Both the position numbers and the translations under genes were made by a program. The notes beneath the pieces are model-generated. The model searched no databases, was not told where the DNA came from, and worked only from the letters and a program-made list of their open reading frames with translations. Positions 1 to 7,239 of a stretch of 64,000 bases of DNA are shown piece after piece (the first letter of the stretch is position 1; each line of letters opens with the position of its first letter). The stretch lies in NCBI RefSeq assembly GCF_900100705.1, contig NZ_FNCH01000019.1:33983-97982 (forward strand), read 5' to 3'. The stretch comes from Pedobacter terrae. GTDB taxonomy: Bacteria > Bacteroidota > Bacteroidia > Sphingobacteriales > Sphingobacteriaceae.

Positions 1-229
1 TGAGTTACATTTTCCGGAACAGCCAAATGCCGATTTTGAAAATGTTGGTGTTTGCGTTGGGCAGATCCAGCTTAAAAGTGGCTTATCACAAAGTACCATT
101 TCCGAATACTTGTCTATTTTGCAGCGTGCTGATTTAATCAACTCTACACGCCTGGGCCAATGGACTTATTACAAACGAAATAAAGAAGGCTTAAAAAAAT
201 TAAGCAATATCATCAATACCGAATTATAA
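1..229 (+). CDS. ArsR-family winged-helix regulator (3' part only)
   Basis: The reading frame is open from the window edge to TAA at 227-229, giving about 75 residues of the C-terminal part. The segment GLSQSTISEYLSILQRADLI followed by a wing-like stretch ending in WTYYKRN fits the recognition helix and wing of ArsR/SmtB repressors. Those proteins bind operators as dimers and release them on binding a ligand or metal. The start and any sensor residues lie outside the window, so the ligand cannot be told. The stop is 11 bases before an Old Yellow Enzyme gene on the same strand. The two are probably one operon, with the regulator controlling the reductase (inference). Confidence 0.8.
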   Translation, partial: ELHFPEQPNADFENVGVCVGQIQLKSGLSQSTISEYLSILQRADLINSTRLGQWTYYKRNKEGLKKLSNIINTEL

Positions 230-240
230 TTTAGAAACAT

Positions 241-1341
241 ATGAACACAGATAGTTTATTCAGGCCATTTAGCCTTAAAACATTAAATATCAAAAATAGA
301 ATTGTAATGGCGCCGATGACGCGTTCGTTTTCTCCTGGTGGTGTACCAACGGCTGAGGTTGCATCGTATTATGCAAAAAGAGCAGCCGGAGAAGTGGGTT
401 TAATTTTATCAGAGGGGACGGTAATTAACCGTCCGTCTTCTTCATCAGATCCCAACATTCCACATTTTTACGGTACCGAAGCTTTAGCAGGATGGCAGCA
501 GGTAATTAATGAAGTGCACCAGGCCGGTGGGCAAATGGGGCCACAAATATGGCACCAGGGTATTCATGCAAATCATGCTTCAGGCTGGTTGCCAGATACC
601 CCATTTGAAGGGCCTTCATCTTTTAATAGTCCGGGTTTCGAAAACGGCGTACCGATGACAGATGCGGCTATTGCCGATACTATTGCTGCTTTTGGTCAGG
701 CTGCGGCTGATGCCAAGGATTTAGGTTTTGACACAGTTGAAATACATGGCGCACACCAATATCTGATTGATCAGTTTTTTTGGGATGCGACCAATAACCG
801 CACCGATATTTATGGAGGTAAAACCTTAGCCGAACGTACCCGATTTGCTGTTGAAGTAATTAAAGAAGTACGGAAACGGGTTGGTGAAGATTTCGCCTTA
901 ATTATCCGCTTATCACAATTTAAACCCGCTGCTTATGATTTTAAATTAGCTAAAAATGAGCAGGAAATGGAACAATGGTTAACACCAATGGCCGAAGCCG
1001 GAATTGATATTTTCCATTGTTCGCAGCGCCGTTTCTGGGAACCTGAATTTGAAGGTTCTGACTTAAATTTTGCGGGATGGGCCAAAAAAGTAACCGGGAA
1101 AGCTACAATCTCAGTGGGCTCAGTTGGTTTGGATGGCGATTTCTTTGGTGCTTTTGCAGGCCAAAGCTCACAGCCTAGCTCGCTAGACGAACTGGTACGC
1201 AGAATGGACCGTGGCGATTTTGATCTAGTAGCAGTTGGTCGGCCGCTTTTAGCAGATGCGAATTGGGTGGAAAAAATTAAAAATAACCGCATGGAAGAAT
1301 TGAAAGGCTTTAGCAAAGAGGCTTTAATGGAATTGGTATAA
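241..1341 (+). CDS. Alkene reductase / NADH:flavin oxidoreductase (Old Yellow Enzyme family)
   Basis: This 366-residue TIM-barrel flavoprotein has the length usual for NemA-like enzymes. Visible landmarks are the N-terminal LFRPFSLKTLNIKNRIVMAPMTR segment and HGAHQYLIDQFF at residues 169-180, where the family has its substrate-binding His pair. Next come NNRTDIYGG and a C-terminal VGRPLLADANWVEKI segment that normally binds the FMN phosphate. Members reduce activated alkenes, quinones or nitro compounds with NAD(P)H in the cytoplasm. The partial ArsR gene ends 11 bases upstream, which suggests induction by electrophiles, as NemR controls NemA in E. coli (analogy only). The gene is followed by a hairpin terminator. 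Confidence 0.92.
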   Translation: MNTDSLFRPFSLKTLNIKNRIVMAPMTRSFSPGGVPTAEVASYYAKRAAGEVGLILSEGTVINRPSSSSDPNIPHFYGTEALAGWQQVINEVHQAGGQMGPQIWHQGIHANHASGWLPDTPFEGPSSFNSPGFENGVPMTDAAIADTIAAFGQAAADAKDLGFDTVEIHGAHQYLIDQFFWDATNNRTDIYGGKTLAERTRFAVEVIKEVRKRVGEDFALIIRLSQFKPAAYDFKLAKNEQEMEQWLTPMAEAGIDIFHCSQRRFWEPEFEGSDLNFAGWAKKVTGKATISVGSVGLDGDFFGAFAGQSSQPSSLDELVRRMDRGDFDLVAVGRPLLADANWVEKIKNNRMEELKGFSKEALMELV

Positions 1342-1366
1342 AAACCATATTTCTTCTTTTTATTTT

Positions 1367-1394
1367 AAAAGCATCTCGAAAGGGATGCTTTTTT
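1367..1394 (+). terminator. Rho-independent terminator after the alkene reductase
   Basis: AAAAGCATC and GATGCTTTTTT pair as a stem around a short loop and end in a T run, 26 bases after the stop codon of the reductase. Confidence 0.8.
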
Positions 1395-1437
1395 GTTTGT
1401 GATGTCAGATGTTACCATCTAACATTTAGAGTTTTTG

Positions 1438-1795
1438 CCACGGAAAACACAGAAATCACGGAGTTAGCTGCACTCTCGCCTAGTCCGTCATTACGAGCAG
1501 GCTTTTTTAGCAACGAAGTAGAAATTTCGTGAGTTGTAGGATAAATGAATAGTTTTTTTCTCTATGATTAGGAAAGCAGTGCCTGCAATGCTTCGCTTGC
1601 TCCAGCCCCGCCCTTTGCTTAATCCCGACTGAAAAAGTCGGAATAACGCTGTCGGTCGGGTTTATTTTACCTCTTACAGTAGCAATGCTGTGGCCACCTA
1701 AACCCCTGCCCGTTGCAGGCGGGCGATCAAAGCGGGATGCCAATTCCTTCAAATTGGCAGAGGCGGGAGCGGGAATACAACAACCCAAAAGCTTC
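1438..1795. repeat. Intergenic repeat sequence, no gene
   Basis: The 560-base gap before the pirin gene has no convincing coding signal. It starts with a CCACGGAAAACACAGAAATC stretch, a motif also seen near 43095 and 57210. It continues with local inverted repeats such as CCCGACTGAAAAAGTCGG (about 1624-1642) and a GCCCG/CGGGC region near 1710. The sequence around AAAGCGGGA and the CTTGCTCC block resembles the element at 48716-48897 in style, though the two are not identical. I read it as degenerate copies of dispersed intergenic elements. An open frame across it on the minus strand has no family resemblance. Confidence 0.5.
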
Positions 1796-1904
1796 TGTTA
1801 TTGCTTTCAAAAAAACCTAAATCCTTTTTTTATGGTGTTAGACATGGCCAATCAATCTGCCTAACGATTTTTTCCTTAAATTCACATCAAAAATTGATCA
1901 TCCC

Positions 1905-2795
1905 ATGTCGAACATTAAACTCATTATCGAAGAAAGGCCGGCGAACATTGGCAATTTTATGGTTGGCAGACTCCTGCCTTTCAGAGAGAAACGTATGGTT
2001 GGGCCATTTTCATTTATTGATCATATGGGGCCTGCTGCAATGAGTGATCATGAGAACCTCGATGTCCCACCTCATCCGCATATTGGTTTATCTACCTTAA
2101 CTTTCTTGTTCGAGGGCGAAATTACACATAAAGACAGTTTGGGATCGGATATTGTAATTAAACCCGGGCAGGTAAACTGGATGACCTCAGGCAGCGGCAT
2201 TGTACACTCAGAAAGAACCCCTGAATACCTTCGCCATACCGATAAAATGCTCCATGGCTTACAGATCTGGGTAGCTTTGCCCAAAGCTTTAGAACAAATG
2301 GAGCCTGAATTTTGTCATGTGGAAGAAGCAGACATTCCAAACTGGACTCAAAATGGCGTCCATTTTAAATTAATTGCTGGAGAGGCTTTTGGCTATAAAT
2401 CTCCTGTTCCAGTGTACAGTCCGCTGTATTTGTTAGAATTAAAAAGTACAAAACGGGAGAAAGTAAATATTGGCGATTACCTGTTTGGCGAAAGTGCGCT
2501 GTATATTTTAGAAGGAGTAATAGAGAGCGACGGACATATTTTCGAACCCCGCCAGATTTTAATTGCCAACGATGCCAAACTCTGCGAATTTACCATGCAC
2601 GAAAACACCACTGTTTACATTTTCGGGGGCGAACCTTTTCCCGAAGAACGTTTTATTTACTGGAACTTTGTGGCTTCTGACAGGGAATTGATTGAAAAAG
2701 CCAAAATAAAGTGGCTGGAACAAACTTTTAAACCTGTGCCGGGAGAAACTGATTTCGTGCCTTTACCCAATCAAAATCCATACCTAAAGAAATAA
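1905..2795 (+). CDS. Pirin family protein (cupin, metal-binding)
   Basis: This 296-residue protein has the two-cupin layout of pirins. The N-terminal domain keeps all four metal ligands: His57 and His59 in PPHPHIG, and His101 and Glu103 in SGSGIVHSERTP. A pirin C-terminal domain follows from about residue 175. Bacterial pirins (for example YhhW) bind Fe or another divalent metal, and some are quercetin 2,3-dioxygenases. The physiological substrate here cannot be told. The ATG at 1905 begins MSNIKLIIEERP, typical of family N termini. A small GNAT gene starts 5 bases after the stop, so the two are probably co-transcribed. Confidence 0.93.
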   Translation: MSNIKLIIEERPANIGNFMVGRLLPFREKRMVGPFSFIDHMGPAAMSDHENLDVPPHPHIGLSTLTFLFEGEITHKDSLGSDIVIKPGQVNWMTSGSGIVHSERTPEYLRHTDKMLHGLQIWVALPKALEQMEPEFCHVEEADIPNWTQNGVHFKLIAGEAFGYKSPVPVYSPLYLLELKSTKREKVNIGDYLFGESALYILEGVIESDGHIFEPRQILIANDAKLCEFTMHENTTVYIFGGEPFPEERFIYWNFVASDRELIEKAKIKWLEQTFKPVPGETDFVPLPNQNPYLKK

Positions 2796-2800
2796 TCCTG

Positions 2801-3082
2801 ATGGAAATACAACAGCTAAACAGCGAAAAGAAAGGACAGTTCGAAGCCTTGGATAACGGCTTGCAAGCAGGCATTCTGGCATATGTTTGGGCTGGCCCCG
2901 GCAAATTCATTATTGATCATACCGAAGTCAGTGCAGATTTTGCTGGCCAAGGTGTAGGAAAAAAATTAGTGATGGCGGCTGTAGATTATGCCCGGGAAAA
3001 CAAGCTAAAAATCCTTCCCCTTTGCCCATTTGCAAAAAGTGTTTTCGATAAAACACCCGAAATCCAAGATGTATTGTTTTAA
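2801..3082 (+). CDS. Small GNAT-family N-acetyltransferase (YjdJ/NATD1-like)
   Basis: The protein is 93 residues, the length of the minimal one-domain GNAT subfamily. The acetyl-CoA loop appears as GQGVGKKLV around residues 49-57, and the family signature near the C terminus as LPLCPFAKSVFDK. FIIDHTEVSADFAGQGVG is the usual beta4-alpha3 region. Members transfer acetyl groups from acetyl-CoA, but substrates of this subfamily are not established. It lies 5 bases after the pirin gene and ends 6 bases before the convergent anti-sigma gene. Confidence 0.88.
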   Translation: MEIQQLNSEKKGQFEALDNGLQAGILAYVWAGPGKFIIDHTEVSADFAGQGVGKKLVMAAVDYARENKLKILPLCPFAKSVFDKTPEIQDVLF

Positions 3083-3088
3083 TATTGA

Positions 3089-4273
3089 TTAATTCTTCCT
3101 GCCAAATAAATTCATGTTTACCGAAACGGCTACGCCCGTTGAAGATAGTCTGGTATTTCCATAGCCTATATTCGTTAAAGGAATTTTCATAAAAGGTTTA
3201 GCACTGATGCTTAAATTATGATTGATTTTGTGCTGAAACTCTACACCAATATTGGCAATACCCAAATAATGTTGGTTTTCGTTTCTTATTTCGAAATCCT
3301 GAGGCCCCTGATAAGCGCCACTGTAAGAAAAACTATATTTCTCTTTTAACATTAAATAACTGGATAAACCGGTACTTACGGAAATGGAATTACGTCGGTT
3401 ATCAAAAACTTTATAGTTTAAATTAATCGGAATATCCAATACATCACAGTTGGCATGGATATTTGATGGTGTTATGCCAAATACATAGTTTGTATTCGGT
3501 TTATATAACCTAAAATCCGAATTGTAAATTTTCTTTGCATAAGATGCCCCTGTAGTAACACTTAATTTTTTGGTTAGAATTACAGTTGCTTCCAGACCAA
3601 AACCGCCACTTAAGCTACTTTGCCCAGACTTTTGTACGCTAGTTAAATCGGGTGCCGCCAGTATACTTAATATCAATCGAGGCTTTCTCTTAAAAATTGG
3701 CGCATTAATTTTTGCCACCTTACCATAAGCGGGTTCAAATACAATGTTTTGTTCTTCAAATGCTATTGGTTCCGTTTCAGTCCTTATTTCGGGTTTATGG
3801 ATTACATTAGCTAACTGGTTATTATCACGGCCAGCTTTCATAACTTTTGAGGAAATTGTTTGCGTAATTGATGTTCCATCTCCCTTTTGCGTATGGTCGG
3901 CCTGGTCTGTATTCTTATTACCAGCTAATAAGTTTTCTTCCGCATTTCCGGTAGAAGTGGTATCATCTGCTGGCTTTTTAATTAAATTTGGTTTATCATT
4001 TAAAGGTCTATCAGTATTTTTATCCTTTTCTGTCTTAGCTTTAACCAGATTGTTTTTAGATTGATCAGCGCTTGGTTTAGCCAATAAAAACACCACCAGC
4101 AACAAAGCAGCTATCGCAGCCACAGCAGTTAACCATATTAGTGGCACTACCCTCCTTTTTGGTGATGGATGCAACCTTTCCTCCAGATGATCCCAATCTA
4201 AATCATTAAAAGGAAGGTCAGGATTTTCCAATCCATCCTTAAATAATTTATCTATATCTTTTCCCTCTTTCAT
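3089..4273 (-). CDS. Anti-sigma-like membrane protein with C-terminal outer-membrane beta-barrel domain
   Basis: The 394-residue protein has three parts. Residues 1-40 are acidic and cytoplasm-like (DLDWDHLEERLHPSPKRR). One hydrophobic helix covers about 42-65 (PLIWLTAVAAIAALLLVVFLL). After a Lys/Asp/Thr-rich linker of about 120 residues comes a region of alternating beta-strands from about residue 195 to the end, closing with a terminal aromatic strand (VSVNMNLFGRKN). It overlaps the upstream sigma gene by four bases, so translational coupling is likely. By position it should hold the sigma factor at the membrane. How one chain would combine an inner-membrane helix with an outer-membrane-type barrel is not clear from the sequence. 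Confidence 0.75.
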   Translation of the reverse strand: MKEGKDIDKLFKDGLENPDLPFNDLDWDHLEERLHPSPKRRVVPLIWLTAVAAIAALLLVVFLLAKPSADQSKNNLVKAKTEKDKNTDRPLNDKPNLIKKPADDTTSTGNAEENLLAGNKNTDQADHTQKGDGTSITQTISSKVMKAGRDNNQLANVIHKPEIRTETEPIAFEEQNIVFEPAYGKVAKINAPIFKRKPRLILSILAAPDLTSVQKSGQSSLSGGFGLEATVILTKKLSVTTGASYAKKIYNSDFRLYKPNTNYVFGITPSNIHANCDVLDIPINLNYKVFDNRRNSISVSTGLSSYLMLKEKYSFSYSGAYQGPQDFEIRNENQHYLGIANIGVEFQHKINHNLSISAKPFMKIPLTNIGYGNTRLSSTGVAVSVNMNLFGRKN

Positions 4274-4911
4274 TGCGTATTTGTATTTAACCTTACCTGT
4301 AACAGGTTTCTGTCTACGTCCGAACTCCTTACCTGGTAAGTTTTCGTTTCCGTAGCTTTTAACATTTCCTGTAATTTTTGTCTTGCTTTAAACAGGTTAG
4401 ATTTTGATGTACCTACCGAAATCCCAAGCATTTCGGCAATGTCTTCATGCGTATATCCATCTATGGCAAACAGGTTAAAAACGGTACGGTAACCCGGACT
4501 TAGTTGTTGCACCAGGGCCAGTAAATCCTGGTAAGCCAACTTATCATAAACAGAACTTACCTGCGCTACATTTTCATGATCAATAATATCTACGTGATCT
4601 GCAAATTTTAGATTAGCGCGATAATAATCAATCGCGGTATTGGTGATAATCCGACCTAGCCAGGGTAAAAAAGCTTTCGTAGGTTCATATTTGGCAATGT
4701 GCTTAAAAGCCTTAAAAAAGCCATCATTCAGTATTCCCGCGGCATCCAACCGATCGTTAGCATAGCGCAAACAGATACCCATAGCAAAGCTATAGAAATG
4801 TTGATATAGCGCTTTTTGACTATCTCTTTCATTTCTAATGCAGCCTTGAACATACTTTTGTATAAGAATGTCTTCTTTGTCGCGGTTAGCGGTCACAAAC
4901 TCTCCTTTCAA
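4270..4911 (-). CDS. ECF-type RNA polymerase sigma factor
   Basis: This 213-residue sigma-70 family protein has region 2 at about 25-95 (ALYQHFYSFAMGICLRYA, then FLPWLGRIITNTAIDYYRAN) and region 4 at about 125-185 (LSPGYRTVFNLFAIDGYTHEDIAEMLGISVGTSKSNLFKARQKL split over the HTH). It lacks regions 1 and 3, as ECF factors do. The downstream gene overlaps it by ATGA and encodes the probable anti-sigma partner. Such pairs are common in Bacteroidetes and usually control cell-envelope genes; the regulon here is unknown. Confidence 0.92.
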   Translation of the reverse strand: MKGEFVTANRDKEDILIQKYVQGCIRNERDSQKALYQHFYSFAMGICLRYANDRLDAAGILNDGFFKAFKHIAKYEPTKAFLPWLGRIITNTAIDYYRANLKFADHVDIIDHENVAQVSSVYDKLAYQDLLALVQQLSPGYRTVFNLFAIDGYTHEDIAEMLGISVGTSKSNLFKARQKLQEMLKATETKTYQVRSSDVDRNLLQVRLNTNTQ

Positions 4912-5089
4912 AACACATTACGATGAGGAACAACGAAAGGTTGCTTCAAAAAATCAATTTTTCTAAAAATATTTTACAGTATTCATCTTGGTTTAAAAAT
5001 CTTCATGATGGAAGCAACCATTTAAAACTTGTGGGCGTAATAGCAGCATATCAATTTTTATTAAAGTTAAAACTAAAAACAAAAATCTT

Positions 5090-5950
5090 ATGCTAATCTA
5101 CTTAAAAAGAAATCTATTGGCGGTACTTTGTATAGCTATAGTATTTACTGCCTGCAAAAAAAGCAGCTCAGACGAACCAACAACCCCACCTGTTAACAAC
5201 AATAAAGGAATCCAATTGGCAACCGATGCCAAATTCGGATCAGTATTAACAGATAAAGACGGCAAAACCTTATACTTTTTTGCCAACGATGCTGCAGGTA
5301 CACCAACCTGTATAGGTGGTTGCGAAACCACCTGGCCTCTTTATTATTCAGCCGATGCCAGTACAGACTTAAACCTGAACAAAACTGAAGTTGGTGAAGT
5401 TACCCGTGCTGATGGCCGTAAACAGAGTACTTATCGCGGATATCCGCTTTACTATTTTGCTGGCGATGCTGCAAAAGGTGAAATTAAAGGGGATGGTGTT
5501 GGTGGAATCTGGTTTGTAGCGAAGCCCGATTATTCGTTAATGTTAGCGAATGCGCAGTTAACAGGGAACAATATCAATTACACCAGTACTTATGCGGTTG
5601 GTGATGGAAAAACCATTTACTTAACCGATAGCAAAGGGCGTACTTTGTATGCTTTTGCACCAGACAAAAACGGTGTAAATACATACACCAGGAGTGCAGC
5701 TCAAGAAGGTATCTGGCCAGTGTATGAATCTGAATTGCTTAGTGTGCCCTCGGCCATTGCAAAAACTGATGTTGGCGTAATTACTATAGCCACAATAGGT
5801 AAAAAACAATTAACCTATAAAGGATGGCCATTATACTACTGGGCATCAGATGTAAAAAGAGGAGATAACCTGGGAATAGTAATTGGAAAAGGACCTGGAT
5901 TAACTTGGCCGGTATTACAGTTAAACGCAACTGTTGCCCCTGCACAATAA
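5090..5950 (+). CDS. Lipoprotein with two COG4315-type repeats
   Basis: The 286-residue protein begins with a lipoprotein signal (AVLCIAIVFTACKKSS, lipidated Cys at about residue 22). It then carries two copies of the secreted repeat seen in COG4315 proteins. Each has a GKTLYFFANDAAG or GRTLYAFAPDKNG segment, a WPLYY or WPVYE segment, and a TYRGYPLYYFAGD or TYKGWPLYYWASD segment. The first copy has a CIGGCETTW pair of cysteines that the second lacks. The family has no firmly established function and is usually periplasmic or surface-exposed. The gene stands alone, with a strong terminator downstream. Confidence 0.85.
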   Translation: MLIYLKRNLLAVLCIAIVFTACKKSSSDEPTTPPVNNNKGIQLATDAKFGSVLTDKDGKTLYFFANDAAGTPTCIGGCETTWPLYYSADASTDLNLNKTEVGEVTRADGRKQSTYRGYPLYYFAGDAAKGEIKGDGVGGIWFVAKPDYSLMLANAQLTGNNINYTSTYAVGDGKTIYLTDSKGRTLYAFAPDKNGVNTYTRSAAQEGIWPVYESELLSVPSAIAKTDVGVITIATIGKKQLTYKGWPLYYWASDVKRGDNLGIVIGKGPGLTWPVLQLNATVAPAQ

Positions 5951-5976
5951 AAACACTTGGGTTAGGCGGGTAGAAT

Positions 5977-6008
5977 GGCCGGCTGTGTTTTCGCAGCCGG
6001 CCTTTTTT
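5977..6008 (+). terminator. Strong terminator between convergent lipoprotein and HIT genes
   Basis: GGCCGGCTG and CAGCCGGCC form a perfect 9-bp stem around an 8-base loop, followed by six T. The T run overlaps the stop codon of the convergent HIT gene. Confidence 0.9.
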
Positions 6009-6405
6009 ATACCTCTAATAAGGCTTGTTTAATTTTTTCAGCTGCTTCAGCCAATTCTTCATTGCTTGGCTTTAATTTTTCTTTGCTGAAATTCATATCA
6101 CTCACGTTATTCATCGGAATTAAATGAATATGCGTATGCGGAACCTCGAGTCCAATTACCGAAACGCCCACTTTTTTGCAAGGAAATGCTATTTTAACAC
6201 CCTTGGCTACAATTTTTGCAAACATCCACAAACCAACATACAGATCTTCATCCATATCGAAGACGTAATCCACTTCAATTTTCGGGATCACCAGCACATG
6301 GCCGGCCGTTAATGGAGAAACATCTAAAAATGCTAAATATTCTACTGTTTCAGCAACAACATGGGCAGGGATTTCGCCTGCAACGATTTTTGAAAAGATA
6401 GTCAT
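6007..6405 (-). CDS. HIT (histidine triad) family nucleotide-binding protein
   Basis: This 132-residue protein has the HIT fold signature. The triad HTHIHLIP lies at residues 90-97, preceded by the conserved N-terminal FSKIVAGEIPAHVV and GHVLVIPK segments. Hint-type members hydrolyse adenosine phosphoramidates or related nucleotides in the cytoplasm. greA lies 84 bases upstream on the same strand, so the two are probably co-transcribed. The gap between them holds only TAGGGTTTAGGGTG-like low-complexity sequence. Confidence 0.93.
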   Translation of the reverse strand: MTIFSKIVAGEIPAHVVAETVEYLAFLDVSPLTAGHVLVIPKIEVDYVFDMDEDLYVGLWMFAKIVAKGVKIAFPCKKVGVSVIGLEVPHTHIHLIPMNNVSDMNFSKEKLKPSNEELAEAAEKIKQALLEV

Positions 6406-6489
6406 TTGTGGTATAGGGTTTAGGGTGTGAGGCTTAGGGTTTTTATAGCGGAGGATATGCCTTAAGACTTAAACCCTCCACCTTCTGCC

Positions 6490-6963
6490 TTATCTGGAAA
6501 TTTCGAGCACTTCAAACTGCATTTTGCCTGCCGGCACTTCGATTTCGGCAAATTCGCCTACCGATTTACCCAGCAAACCTTGTGCAATTGGCGATTTAAC
6601 AGAAATTTTTCCGGTTTTTAGATCGGCTTCACTTTCTGCCACCAACTGGTAAGTCATGGTCGCACCGTTTTTAACATTTTTTATTTTTACAATAGATAAT
6701 GCCAATACTTTTGATAAATCCAGCTTAGACTCATCAATTAAACGGGCATTTGCCAACGTATTTTTTAGTTTTGCTATTTTTGCTTCATGCAATCCCTGCG
6801 CTTCTTTTGCGGCATCGTATTCGGCATTCTCCGATAAATCACCTTTATCCCTTGCTTCTGCAATTGCTTTAGATATTAGCTGACGACCGGTGGTAGTTAA
6901 ATAATGAACTTCCTCTTTCAATTTATCTAACCCTTCTTGGGTATAATATGTTACCTCTGTCAT
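6490..6963 (-). CDS. greA: Transcription elongation factor GreA
   Basis: With the start at 6963 (MTEVTYYTQEGLDKLKEEV) the product is 157 residues, the normal GreA length. The N-terminal coiled coil carries the acidic tip DLSENAEYDAAKEAQG, which reaches the RNA polymerase active site and promotes cleavage of backtracked RNA. The C-terminal FKBP-like domain covers about 80-157. An open frame continues 26 codons upstream, but that extension is unlike GreA and I exclude it. An inverted repeat (GACTAT...ATAGTC, about 7002-7030) lies in the upstream region; its role is unknown. Confidence 0.95.
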   Translation of the reverse strand: MTEVTYYTQEGLDKLKEEVHYLTTTGRQLISKAIAEARDKGDLSENAEYDAAKEAQGLHEAKIAKLKNTLANARLIDESKLDLSKVLALSIVKIKNVKNGATMTYQLVAESEADLKTGKISVKSPIAQGLLGKSVGEFAEIEVPAGKMQFEVLEISR

Positions 6964-7239
6964 TGCTCTATTAATTTTATTCAAACGCCATAAAAAACAA
7001 ACAAGACTATATAGTTGGTTTGCTACATAGTCTTGCTTCAATTATAACGAAGATAAAATGTGGAAATTACAAAAGCAAATAAAAGATTAACATTTAACGG
7101 AATTTTTAGATTTCAGCCCCCTTTTTTACATCAACCCGCTCACTTTAGAAACAAAATTAAGCCGATACGTAACATTCAATCATACACGTACTCAAAATCC
7201 AATCATTAGTTTTATTTTAGCTCAAATTATTCTTAAAAA

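Noticed and set aside
1507..1788. Minus-strand open frame of 93 codons
   Set aside because: It lies wholly in repeat-like, GC-rich intergenic sequence, has low-complexity composition and no family resemblance.
6411..6489. Telomere-like TAGGGTTTAGGG repeat
   Set aside because: Only a few degenerate copies in a short gap inside the greA-HIT transcript; similar words are common low-complexity sequence, with no sign of a chromosome end.
6964..7041. N-terminal extension of GreA by 26 residues
   Set aside because: The extra residues do not resemble any GreA; the ATG at 6963 gives the normal 157-residue protein.
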